Positions 9,590 through 20,176 of a stretch of 64,000 bases of DNA are shown in pieces. The position numbers and the translations under genes were made by a program. How positions within the stretch are numbered: the stretch's first letter is position 1; each line of letters begins with the position of its first letter. The DNA is from Chrysophaeum taylorii (taxonomy: Eukaryota; Sar; Pelagophyceae; Pelagomonadales; Pelagomonadaceae), in contig JAQMWT010000330.1 of the NCBI GenBank assembly GCA_029834535.1, forward strand, positions 248,001-312,000, written 5' to 3'. The notes below the pieces were generated by a model, which did no database searches, was not told where the DNA came from, and saw only the letters and a list, made by a program, of their open reading frames with translations.

Positions 9590-10786
9590 TTAGAATTGGG
9601 GCGGGATTCCCATTGCCTGCAGGAAAAAAATATACATGGAAAAAAAAACAGGGCGACTCACGTGCTTGGCGTCGGCGAGCGTCTGGGAAGCCACGTCGCT
9701 GGCGGTGTCGCGGCCTCGTTTAAGGATCTCGTGGAGGCTCTTTTGGTCGGCGATGACTTCGTTGTACCTGGATTGGATGGGCTCGAGGTGCGCGACGACG
9801 GCGTCGGCGAGCAGGGGTTTGAACTGGCCCCAGGACAAATCGGCACAGTCGTCGAGGATTTTATCCTTGTCGAGGCCCGTGACCGCCTGATAGATGTTGA
9901 GCAAGTTTGTGCACTCGGGTCTGTCGGGATTGTCAAACTCGAGGCCCTGGAGCGCGTCGGTCTTGCACTTTTTGATTTTGCGGACGACGACGTCCGGGGG
10001 ATCGAGGAGGTTGATGCGCGAGTTGTCGAGTTCGGCGGACTTTGACATTTTTGCCGTGCCGTCGGTGAGGGACATGACGCGGGCGCCGCCGTCGACGATG
10101 AGAGCCTTCGGTTCCCGGAACACCTTGTTGGAAGACGATTTCTTGCAGAATTTGTCGTGAAATCTCCTGGCCACGTCCCGCGTGAGCTCGAGGTGCTGGC
10201 GCTGGTCCTCGCCCACGGGTACGAGGCCCGCCTGGTAGAGCAAAATGTCGGAGGCCATGAGAACAGGGTAATCGAAAAGGCCGACGCCGACGTTCTCGCC
10301 TTGCTTGACAGCTTTTTCCTTGTACTGGATCATCTTTTCGAGCCAGTTCATGGGCGTGATGCAGTTGAGGAGCCACGTGAGCTCGGCGTGGGCGCTGACG
10401 TGGGACTGGACGAAGATGGGCGAGCGGTCGGGGTCGACGCCGGCCGCCACGTAGACGGCGGCGGTCTCGAGGCAGTGTTTCGTCAGCAACTTGGGGTCGT
10501 GGGGCATCGTGATGGCGTGGAGGTCAACGACGCAGAAAAACGATTCGTACGTTTCCTGGTACGCGACCCACTGCCGGATAGCGCCGAGGTAGTTACCGAG
10601 GTGGAGCGATCCCGTCGGCTGGACGCCCGACAGCACCCGCTCGCGGCGGCCTTCGGACGACGGTGGTGATGATGCGGATGATGTTGAGACTCGTCTTCGT
10701 CCCGGAGCCCGAAAGCACCGCTGCTGCCAGGCCCTCGCATTCATCATCATCATCATCAAGACTATCACCGATGAGGACGGACGCAT
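9590..10786 (-). CDS. WARS2: Tryptophanyl-tRNA synthetase, organellar type
   Basis: Charges tRNA-Trp in mitochondrion and/or plastid. The class I signatures are present: the HIGH-type motif PTGSLHLGN (about 57-65) and KMSKS (246-250), with the bacterial-type core between them (for example DLHAITMP and MNWLEKMIQYKEKA). The first 45 residues, rich in Arg, Ser and Met, look like an organelle transit peptide. Start is the ATG at 10786; the open frame upstream begins at GTG. A 45-nt GT-AG intron (9661 to 9617) sits in phase 0 near the 3' end. Removing it gives 383 residues ending ADAKH-AMGIPPQF, the usual A-MG ending of bacterial-type TrpRS. Exons: 10786-9662 and 9616-9590. It is head to head with ATM. 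Confidence 0.92.
   Translation of the reverse strand: MRPSSSVIVLMMMMMNARAWQQRCFRAPGRRRVSTSSASSPPSSEGRRERVLSGVQPTGSLHLGNYLGAIRQWVAYQETYESFFCVVDLHAITMPHDPKLLTKHCLETAAVYVAAGVDPDRSPIFVQSHVSAHAELTWLLNCITPMNWLEKMIQYKEKAVKQGENVGVGLFDYPVLMASDILLYQAGLVPVGEDQRQHLELTRDVARRFHDKFCKKSSSNKVFREPKALIVDGGARVMSLTDGTAKMSKSAELDNSRINLLDPPDVVVRKIKKCKTDALQGLEFDNPDRPECTNLLNIYQAVTGLDKDKILDDCADLSWGQFKPLLADAVVAHLEPIQSRYNEVIADQKSLHEILKRGRDTASDVASQTLADAKHVSRPVFFSMYIFFLQAMGIPPQF
9617..9661 (-). other. In-frame 45-nt intron of TrpRS
   Basis: Begins GTGAGTCGCC and ends TTTCCTGCAG on the minus strand, with a T-rich interior. Its length is 15 codons without a stop, so unspliced RNA would add 15 residues rather than truncate the protein. 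Confidence 0.8.
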
Positions 10787-10865
10787 CACCACCACGTCAG
10801 CAAGTTAGGGGGATAAACCGGGATATTCTTGCGTGCTTGCTTGCTTGCGAAGGAGAGAGGGCCAC
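10787..10865. promoter_or_regulatory. Shared divergent promoter region, TrpRS / ATM
   Basis: Only 79 bp separate the ATG codons of two divergent genes, so 5' UTRs and promoters must overlap. It holds a TGCT(T)GC run at 10,833-10,848. No TATA element is evident. Confidence 0.5.
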
Positions 10866-13800
10866 ATGCCGCCCCTTCGCGGCGCCGCCGCCGGCGCCGC
10901 CGCCACCAAGGAGCTCGGATCCCTCAAGGCGAGCGAGCGGAAAAGAGCGATTGCCGAGTGCCAGAAGCACCTGAACGAGCCTCGGAACCGGTCGGCGATG
11001 ACGGCGGCGCGGTGGGTGCGGGTGGTTATGGGGGCTGCGAGGTGCGCGAGCCTCGAGGTGGAGGCGGGGATTCGCGATGCGAAGAAGTGGAGCCAGGCCG
11101 AGGTTGCCCTCGAATTCCTGGAGCGCGCGGTGCGACTCGCGGACGCGGGGGGCGTGCGGCGGCTGGTGCGGTGCGCGCGGAACCTGGCGACGGGCGCGGC
11201 GGAGGTGCTGTCGCGGCACGCGGGGATGCGGCGCGACTCGTTTCCGTCGGCGTACGCGAGAATAATCGGAATAATCGCGTCCTCCAAGGCGTACGTGGCG
11301 TCGTTCGAGGCGTGGCACCGGGGCGCGGTGATCGAGGGTCTGGGGGCCGTGGTCCGGGCGAAGAAGGGGCCGGTCGTGGCGGCGGCGGCGGCGGCCCTCG
11401 CGCGCCTGGGCGAATCGCTCGTCGGCTCCGGGAAGGCCGTGGACGCCCGGGCCGTCGAGGTGTGCTGCGCGTGCTGCGCGGGACACGCGCCGAACACGGA
11501 GGCCGTCCTGGAGGCCGTCGGTCTCCTGAGTTTAGCGTTTCGCAATTTTCCGGCTACGACCGCTCTGGCCGCGGACCCCGAGGCTATCGCGAAGACCGTC
11601 CGGGGCGTCCAAGCGTCGACGCCGCGGCGCCTCCGCGCGGCCCTCCTCGAGCTCCTGGTGGCCGGCGGCGTCTCGACAACGAGCGGCGCCGCCGCGCGGC
11701 TCCGAGAAATGGCACTCCCCGAGTTCGAGCTGGACGTCGCGGCGGCCCTTGCGACGACGCCTTACGCCCCGGAGCCCGTCGCGATCGACGTCGACGTAAT
11801 CGCGCGGCCGGGGCTCTTGTCCAAGATTTTGGGGCGGCTGGCGACGTTGGTGGAAGATCCGTTAGGCCCGCCGCTCTGGCGCGCCCGCGCCGCCGAAATC
11901 GCGGCGTCTGCCGACGTGACGCTCGAAGACGTGTCGACGGCTCGCCGACGCTGGTGTTTCCGTTTGGCCGCGTGGGCTCCCGAGGCCGAAATCGCGGACC
12001 TTCCGGCCCTCGCCGCCGCGCAGCGCGAGGCCCTCGAGTTGGTTGCTGACGGGGTTGTTGACGTTTCTGAGGCCTGGGACCGGGTCGTTTCCGCGTGCCG
12101 CCGCCAACTCGAGAAAGAGGATTCTTCTTCTTCTTCTTCTTCTCGTTCGGCGATTCGAGCGGTGGAGGCGGCGCTCGGGCTCGCGACGACGGCGGCCTTC
12201 CGGCCCCTCCTGCCCCTCCTCGCGCCGCCCGCGCTCTTCCGCGTGCTCTCGCGCCTCGGCGACGACGCTCCCCGCTCGTACGCCCCCCTCGCCGCGCGGG
12301 CGGCTCTTTCTTCCGACGACCCCGCCGACGTCGACGCGGCCGCGAGAGCGCTGGTCGCGACTTTAGTCGGCGACGCGACGATCCGCGACCTTTTTGTCGA
12401 AGAAGACGACCCCTGGACCGACCGAGTAAACCTCGTCGTTCCTGTTCCGCGCGGCGGGGAGCCCCGCGTCGACGACGCCGCCCTCGACGACGCGCTTCCG
12501 GCGGCCGCGGACGGGGACGACAACCCGCTTTTGGCCGCGTTCAGGGCGGCCGCGGTCGCGACCGCGCTCGCGCCGATAATCTCGCGGCAGAAGGTCCGCG
12601 CCCTCGCCGCGCCCGTCAGGACCCACCTCGAGGAAGCAGCGACGACGGACATCAACGCGCTGTCGCGCGCGGCGCGCGTCGGCTGCCTCGCCGTGGCGCT
12701 CGCGACGACTCTCTACGACGACGACGCCGGCATCGTTCGCGCCTGCGGCGACCTCGGCCGCGCGGCGCTTCGGGCGGCGCCGCTTTCGCCGACCGACAAT
12801 TCCGAGGAGGAGGGGGATTCTGCCTCGGATGACGAGGACGACGACGACGACGAGGAGGGTTCGTGGAGCGAAATGTCCGCCGCCGCCGAGCAGGAGGAGG
12901 ACGCGTGGAGCGACGAGGACTCGGAGCCAGCCACGAAGCGTCCGAAGGTGCGCGCGGCGGCTTTAACGAAAGAGGAAAGGGCGACGCGGCTGTGGCTCGC
13001 GCGGCTCGCGATTGCAGCGGGCCTCGGTGTCGCGGCCCTCTTCAAAGCTCGGTCCGACCGCGGCGACGCGGCCGTCGCGGCCCGATGCCTCAGAGCCAAC
13101 CCCGACCTCGCCTTGGCAGTCCTCGAAGCGCCCGTCCGCCCGAGCCCCCGCCTCGACGACGACGAGACGAGACGGAGCGGCGTCGCAGCCGAGATCGCCA
13201 CGACATCCTGGAGCCGAAGCGCGCCGCTTTTGGGCGAGGACGTCGAGGCCCTCGCCGCCGCGTGCTGCGTACCCGGCTGTCCGCCGGGGATTCGGCGGCG
13301 CGCGATCCAAGTCGCGAGAAAGGGCCTCGCCGAGCGCGACGTCGCTTCCGCGCGAGCGGTCGCGACGCTGCCCGAGCTCAAGGACGAGGCCTTGGAGCTC
13401 GAGGCGGGGCCGATGCGGCTCGTCGCCCTCGGCGGGCTGGCTGTCGATGACGCGACGGCCCTCGTCGGCCTCGTCGAGGCCCTCTCCGACAGTCCCGGCG
13501 GCCTCGCGGGAGCCTGCGTCGCGCGCGCCGCCGTCCGCGCCGGCTTCTCGTGCGCTCGCGCGCTCCTCGACGCGCGCGTCGCGCGCCTGCTCTGCGCCTG
13601 GCGCCGACCCTTTGCGGCCTTTCCGCGGCGTCTCTTCGACGCGACGCGCCTCGCGGCCGCGGCCGCGCCTCTTTCTCTTTTCGGGCGGATTCCGGAGTCG
13701 TCGTTTTTTTCGTCAAAAAATGACGCCGAGGACGCAGCAGCAGCTTTCGCGGTCGCGTCGATAGTCCGCGAGCTGCGGCCGGACGCCGCGGGGGCGGCCA

Positions 13801-16800
13801 TCCCGACGAAGAAGAAGAAGAAAAATAGCCCGAGGGTCGTTCTCGGGATCTTGGAGGCGACGGACGACGTTCTCGACGCCCTCGTCGGCGCGAGCTGGTG
13901 CCCGCGGGCAGCGCGACGCGCCATCGACCGCGAGACCCTCGCTCGCTTCGCGACGCCCGTTCTCCTGAGACTCGGCCGCGCGCTCCGCCGCGCCGAACGA
14001 CCCCTCCTTCCCCGCGCCTTCGCGGCCTTCGACCTCGCCCTCGACCTCCTCGACTACGACCACCCGGGGGCCGCGTGCGCGGCCGTTGCCTCCCTCGCGG
14101 CGGCCTCGGAACTCGACGACCGCCGGAGTTTCGCGCTCGAATCGATCGACAAGCTCGTCGCTCGTTCTCAAACCCTCGCCCCCGGCCTCCGCGCGACGCT
14201 CCTGGCCGTCAACCCCGGCCTCGACCTCGCCCCCGCGCCTCTCGCTCTTCTAAGCCGCCGCCGCCGCCGCCTCGTGCTCACGGACGCCGGCATCACGCCG
14301 GCCGTGCCAGACCTCGAGCCGGGCGACGGCCCGCTCGAGAGACCGCGGCGGCTCAAGGCATTGGCGGAGAAGGATTTTCTGAAAGGAGCCATCAGCCGCC
14401 GCCGCGCTCTGACGAGTCTCCTCGCCGAGACGACGCACCCTGCCGAGCGCGCCCTCTTGAAGGACTGCCTCGCCGACTCGAATGACGACGACGACGACGA
14501 CGACTCGGACGTCGCGGAGCTCGAGGAGGGCCTCGAGCCGGATTCTGTCGAGAGCAGGAAGCGCGTGCTCTCGCGCGAGCTCGCCCGGTCCCTCGTCTCG
14601 CCGTCGGACGCGATAGCCGCCGCCGCCGTCCGCTCGGCCGCTCGGGTTAATTACGACGACGATAATAATAATAACTCGGACGATCCCCACCTCGCGATGC
14701 TCGCCGGCTTGGCCACCGCCGCCGCCGAGGGATGGCAAGAAGAAGAGCCGTGTTCAATGCAAACAGAAGAAGAGTCGTCGCCCTGGGAGCAACAGTTCGC
14801 TTGGTCGCTCGCGAAGCACGGCGAGGACGCTTTTTTTCGCGCCTGCGCGGACCTCTGCGCCGCGTCGGGACCCTTCGCGCGCCTCGCGCTCCCGGCCCTC
14901 GTCTACGAAACCAAGGGTGCCCTCGCCGAGTCTCTCGAACAAGTTAAAAAAGATCCGCGGACGGCGGCGGCGATCGTCGTCGAGGTCGCGAACTTCGCGC
15001 GAGCCCAAAACCGGAATACCTCTATTAGTTTTTTCGTAGAGGATTCTTCGACCCTCGCGGCCGCGGCCAACGCGGTCGGCCTGCCGGCGGCGGCGGCGTT
15101 TTATGCCGGCGGCAGCCGCGGCCCGCTCCTCGAGGCATACTCGAAACTCGGGGACGCCGACGTCCTGAGAGTGTTGAGCTCGGACCACTCCACCCCCGAG
15201 CGCGTCGCGCTCTATCGCGCCGAGAAGGCCTGGACGTCGCTTCTCGGGCTTGCCGACGCTACGTCCGAGCCGCCGGCCGTAGCCCTCGCCCTCCGCGAGC
15301 TCGGCCTCTCGCACGTCGTGGACTTTTACGCCAAGGGCGCCGACCTCGGCGAGGCCCGCGACGAGGCCGCCTGGAGAGCGGGCCGCTGGGACGACGACGA
15401 CGACAAAATCGATTCTCGCGTTTCGAAGACCTTCCACGGCGCTTTCCGAGAGGCCCTCTCTCGCCTCGCGCGACGCGACTGCGTCGGCGCGGACAAGTAC
15501 CTCGCCATCGCGCGCGACCGGTCGGAGGACCTTTCCCGCCTCGCGGCCCTCGCCGACGCGAGAGAGGGCGTCGACGCCGTGCGCGCCAAGCTCGACGTCG
15601 ACGGCGACGGCGACGCGTTGTTCCGATGGCTCGAAAAGGTGGACGATTTCGGGACCACCGACTTTTCAGCCGCGGCGCGCGAGGCGTGGCTGAGGGCGGC
15701 ACGCCGCGCCGCCGCCGGCGACGCTCGCGCTTCTCGAGCGGCGACCGAGGCGATTCGCCGAACTCTTCTCGTCGCGGCCGAAAACGCGACGGCGAAGGGC
15801 CGCGTCGACGCGGCCGTCGCGGCCGTCGCGCGGCTCGAGAAGGAAGTGACGACGACGACGACGACGACCTCGAATCGCTGGCAGGAGTCGGTCGACCTCG
15901 CCGCCGCGAAGATTCTGTGGGCGCGGGGCCGCGCTTCGGACGCGACGCGGCGCGTTCGGAGAGTCGCGACCTTCGAGGGCCTCCGGCTCGCGGGGTCCTG
16001 GTGCGTAGAGGCCCGGTCCCTCCCGCCCTCCCAGATCCTCGAGACCTACCTCCGGCCCGCGGCCCGGTGCCGCGACGAGCCTCGAGTCGACGAGGCGCGG
16101 TTCGCGTTGGGCGAGTACGTCGCGAGGCTTCACGACGACGCGACCCGTCGCCTCGAGAGTCCCGAGTGGAGGCAGGGCGAGCGCGTCGCGAGGGACAGGC
16201 GGAACGAGCTCGAGGCGATCCGCCGCGACTCCCGCCGCAAGGAACTCGCGCACCGCGAGCGCGTCTTGGAAAGGGAGTGTCGAGCCGACGACCAAGCCAG
16301 AAACGCGGCGCGCGACAACCGCAGAGCCTACCTCGTCGAGGCCGTCGACGCGTTGGCCCTCGTCGTCGCCAACGCCGGAACCTTTTCTCTCGCGGCGCGG
16401 GCGGCGACCCGCCTCCTCGCCCTCTGGTTCAACAACGCTCCCGTCCCCGAGGTGGCGGCGACGCTCGGCCGCGCTCGGGCCGCACCCTTCGCGCCTCTTT
16501 TGTATCAGGTCACCTCGCGCCTCGGTTCGCTTCCGTCCAAAGAGGACGCGAAGGCCCTCGAGCGCCTCGTCCTCGGGCTCTGCGAGGCAGTCCCCGACCA
16601 CGCGATCCTCCAATTGGTGGCCTTGGCGAACGGCGACAACGTCGCCGGAGACAAGGACGCGACCGAATTCCTCCGGAACCGCGACGCTTTCTCGCGCGCG
16701 AGGGTTTCGAGCGCGGCGCGTCTTCTCGACGGACTCCCGAACCGCCGCGGCCTCCCCACCCTCGCCGACGCCTACGTCGACCTCGCGATGTTCGACGTTT

Positions 16801-18198
16801 CTGGCTTGGACGCGACGATCCCGCTCGCGTCTCTGAAACGCGCCGGCGACTTTTTTCGCCGCCAGAGCCGCGGCGACGACGACGCGGCGGTCGTCGTCGT
16901 CACGAGCCTCCCGACCGCGCGCGACGCCGCGGCCTCGTCGAATCACGATAGTACTCCGCGCGTCTGCGGCTACGAGGACCCTATTCGGACGACGGCTTCG
17001 GGCATCCACGCCCCTAAGATTCTCCGGTGCGTCGGCTCGGACGGACGCAAGTACCGACAACTCGTCAAGGGCTGCGACGACGTGCGTCAGGACGCCGTCA
17101 TGGAACAGGTCTTCGACGCCCTCAACGACATCGTCGTCGCCCACTTTTCTAAACGACGCCTCGTCCGCACCTACAACGTCGTCCCGCTATCGCCGCGCGC
17201 GGGCGTCGTCGAATGGGTCGAGTTTACTAAATCCTTCTCCGACGTCCTCGTCGGCGACCGCCGACGCAAAACAAACCAGGGCGTCCACGGCCGCTATCGC
17301 CGCGACGACATCCACGACTCGGACTGCCGCCGGCGCATGCTCGACGCCCAAGAGAAGGTCAAGAAGAAGAAACAACGGTCCTCCACCGCCGTCCTCCGCG
17401 AAGCCTTCGACTTTATCTGCGAAGAATTCCAGCCAGCGTTTCGCTACTTTTTCCTCGAAAGATTCGGCGACGACCCCGACACCTGGCTCAAGCAAATTCG
17501 ACGCTATTCGACCAGCGTCGCGACCGCCTCCATGGTCGGCTACGTCCTCGGCATCGGCGACAGACACTGCCAGAACATTCTCGTCTGCGAGCGCGCGGCC
17601 GAGGTCGTCCACATCGACTTTGGCATCGCCTTCGAGCAGGGAAAGGCCCTCAGCAAGCCCGAGACCGTCCCTTTCCGCCTCACCCGCGACGTCGTCGACG
17701 GCATGGGCGTCGCCAAGACCGACGGCCTCTTCCTCTCGTGCTCCGTACGCGTCATGGCCGCCCTCCGCGACCACGCGACCACCGTTATCACCATCCTCGA
17801 GGTCCTCCTCCACGACCCCCTCTACAACTGGATGCTCTCGCCCAAAAACGCCCGCGCGAGGCAGCAAACCGACGACGACCACCACCACCTCGCCCCTCCT
17901 TTCGACCCCGACACCTCCTCCTCGCACAACCAAACCCCCGCCGCCGCCGAGCGCGTCCTTCTCCGCGTCAAGCACAAACTCCTCGGCTACGCCGACGACG
18001 CCGCCGGCCAGCTCCTCTCCGTCGAAGGCCAGGTCAACCACCTCATCACCATGGCCTCGGACCCGGACAACCTCTGCCACCTCTTCCACGGCTGGGCGCC
18101 CTGGTGTCGCCCCTTCCTCCAATCTTGCTTCTTCTTCTTTTGTTGTTCTTGTTCTTGTTCTTGTTGTCATCACCGTTCCCTCGCGACGCAGGTTGTGA
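10866..18198 (+). CDS. ATM: ATM/Tel1 PI3K-like protein kinase
   Basis: About 2414 residues; nuclear Ser/Thr kinase that signals double-strand breaks. The start at 10866 exposes an N-terminal TAN-like motif (ELGSLKASERKRAI, about 16-29), specific to Tel1/ATM. A long alpha-helical region (HEAT and FAT type, with acidic runs near 670-700) follows. The kinase domain has VGSDGRKYRQLVKGCDDVRQD (about 2060), GIGDRHCQN (2229-2237) and HIDFG (DFG aspartate 2251), then AFEQG and ETVPFRLTRD, the ATM form of the activation region. The FATC domain is LSVEGQVNHLITMASDPDN. Its last residues come from a second exon: splicing 18103 to 18192 over an 88-nt intron gives HGWAPWL-stop, matching the conserved ATM C-terminus; reading through would add a Cys-rich tail instead. 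Exons: 10866-18103 and 18192-18198. Confidence 0.93.
18104..18191 (+). other. Terminal intron of ATM (88 nt)
   Basis: Starts GTGTCGCCCC, contains long TTCTTG/TTGTTC pyrimidine repeats and ends GCGACGCAG. Phase 2. The exon after it is only 7 nt long (last base of Trp, Leu, stop). Confidence 0.8.
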
Positions 18199-18425
18199 TC
18201 TTTTATTTTTAGCAGCGACGCCGCGCCGGCGGCGAGAGAGGGAGGCGGTTTTGGTTTGTGGTGGTTGAGACCATACTACTACAATTTATAAAGTAGCAGT
18301 ATAGTCCGTCGTCCCAACGGACCTATTCTCTTTCTTGACCGCCGCCGACTATATTGATGATGATGATGATGAGCACGACGCGCCGTCGTCGTCGTCGTCG
18401 TACCGCGCGCTGAAGCGGCGACCGC
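18199..18425. other. Intergenic, ATM to GTPase
   Basis: 227 bp with a TGA/GAT microsatellite (about 18,355-18,371) and a CGT run (18,384-18,401). Presumably holds the ATM 3' end and the GTPase promoter; no specific signals recognised. Confidence 0.5.
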
Positions 18426-20123
18426 ATGGAGGACGACGCGTCGTGGACGAGCGACGTGACGTTGGTGCGCGAGAATACGTCGGGGGACGCGTCGTGGACG
18501 AGCGACTTGACGATGGTGCGAGAATTGGCAGCCGACGACGAAGCGTCGGTGCGAGAATTGGCCGCCGCTCTCCGACGCACGGAACTCGAGAGCGTGATGA
18601 CCTGCGGCGGCGACGCGTTGTCCTACGTTCTCGTTGGAAACACGGGCGTCGGCAAGTCAACCTTGGCGAACTTCTTGGCGGGCCGCAGCATCGTCGTCGA
18701 AGTTTTCGAAGAAACCGTAGACGAGTTCGTGCGACACGAACACAGACTTCGGGTGATCGATCCTATATGCGAGGCGGGCACCGCGCGCGACTCTGTCACC
18801 CAGATTGTGCAGTGCGTGCGCGTTGGCGCCGACGCAATCCTCGTCGATACCCCGGGCTGGCAGGCCACCGAGGGATGGCTCGCGCGCGTCATCAACGCGC
18901 TCGTGCTCGAGCGCGCCCTCGAGACGTGTCGAAGAGCAATCATGGTGTTTGTCGTGCGCGTCCACGACATCTGTGGCGGACGCGATCGGGGCGTCAACTT
19001 CAAGCGGACGCTCGACCAGCTATTGCGGTTTCTCGACGCCTCGGACGACGTCGTCGTCCTCTACTCGCACTGCGACCCGAGACTCAGCTACAACGACGTC
19101 GGCGCCGCCCTCAACGACCTCAAGTCCTCGCGCCAGTTTTCGGAAGAGCGGACCTTCATCGACCACATGATTTCCTCCTTGAAGCGACACAAGGACTTGC
19201 TGCTTCTCAAGCTCCTCGAGGGCACCGACGGCCTCGACGGCCAGCGAGCCTCGCTCCTCGAGGTGCTCGAGGAAACGGCAGCCCGAGCCTCGACCCGTGA
19301 CGCTACTACCTTCCGGCCACACACGCTCTCGGAGGACGAGCGAGCGATCTTGTCGAGCGGCATGAACGGCCTGCGCGTCGTCGTCGGCCACCGCCTCGAA
19401 CAAAAACATTTTGCCTCGTGCGAGCGCCTCGCCGACGATTTGAGCGATATGGCCACCGTCGCTGCCGCGCTCCCCGAGGTCGCGCACGGCTTCCAAGACG
19501 CGGTGCGCATCGTGCGCGAATGCTTTTCCTCTCGATGCGAGCAAGTCGCGCAAGCCATGCTCAAGCACGACTACGCCAACGCGGCGATCCACGTCGCGGC
19601 CGTCGACCGCGTCGACCCGCGGACGCGACGCGTCGTCCTTCGAGCCTCGGGCCGCGACCTCGAGGCCGAGTTCAACGCGAGCATCGTCGACAAGATAAAC
19701 GAAACGAGCTCTACGTTGGAAGACTCCATTCTCGCCACCAAACTCACGTCGCTAGCTGCTACCGAAGGTGCGATGGAGACAGGATCTCGCGTCCTCGGCG
19801 AGCTCCGGACCTTGAGGGATCACCTCGGCTCGTGGTTGACCGAGGAGCGTCGCGACGCTTACGATCGAACGACGGCTGCCGTGCACCGCGCCGTCGCCCA
19901 AGCAAAGGACTCGGCGCTCAAGCATCTCGACAACAACAACAGTAATGCGAATGCGCTCGACGACGACAAAGCCGTCTCGTCGCTTCGCCGGTGCCTCGAC
20001 TACCTGCGCGCGAGCGTCGCGATCGAGCGCGCCGGTCACTGCGACGACTGCGCCGAATGGTATGATCTCCTGCGAACCAAGCTCGCCGAACGCGCAAGCC
20101 ACGCAGAGTCCCCGTGTGAATAA
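18426..20123 (+). CDS. P-loop GTPase with helical C-terminus (probable 5' part of SecA-like gene)
   Basis: 565 residues from the ATG at 18426. The N-terminus has three imperfect acidic repeats (DASWTSD-x-T-x-VRE). A GTPase domain follows: G1 GNTGVGKST (71-79), G3 DTPG (141-144), and SHCD (214-217) in the G4 position, an atypical form of N/TKxD. The best broad match is to the TRAFAC/AIG1-like class. Beyond residue about 280 it is helical. The stop at 20121 lies only 53 bp before the next open frame, which starts with the same kind of helical sequence. A GTGAAT donor at 20116 and an acceptor ending TTTTCGAG at 20201 (86 nt) would fuse the frames exactly, so one gene of about 2511 residues is likely. 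Separate genes remain possible. Confidence 0.7.
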   Translation: MEDDASWTSDVTLVRENTSGDASWTSDLTMVRELAADDEASVRELAAALRRTELESVMTCGGDALSYVLVGNTGVGKSTLANFLAGRSIVVEVFEETVDEFVRHEHRLRVIDPICEAGTARDSVTQIVQCVRVGADAILVDTPGWQATEGWLARVINALVLERALETCRRAIMVFVVRVHDICGGRDRGVNFKRTLDQLLRFLDASDDVVVLYSHCDPRLSYNDVGAALNDLKSSRQFSEERTFIDHMISSLKRHKDLLLLKLLEGTDGLDGQRASLLEVLEETAARASTRDATTFRPHTLSEDERAILSSGMNGLRVVVGHRLEQKHFASCERLADDLSDMATVAAALPEVAHGFQDAVRIVRECFSSRCEQVAQAMLKHDYANAAIHVAAVDRVDPRTRRVVLRASGRDLEAEFNASIVDKINETSSTLEDSILATKLTSLAATEGAMETGSRVLGELRTLRDHLGSWLTEERRDAYDRTTAAVHRAVAQAKDSALKHLDNNNSNANALDDDKAVSSLRRCLDYLRASVAIERAGHCDDCAEWYDLLRTKLAERASHAESPCE

Positions 20124-20176
20124 TAGACTTACCTCCGAGGACGATAGTAATAATAATATGATGATGACCGCAGGTC

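Noticed and set aside
15666-17144. Long minus-strand frame over ATM
   Set aside because: Shadow frame; the sense strand carries FAT and kinase motifs.
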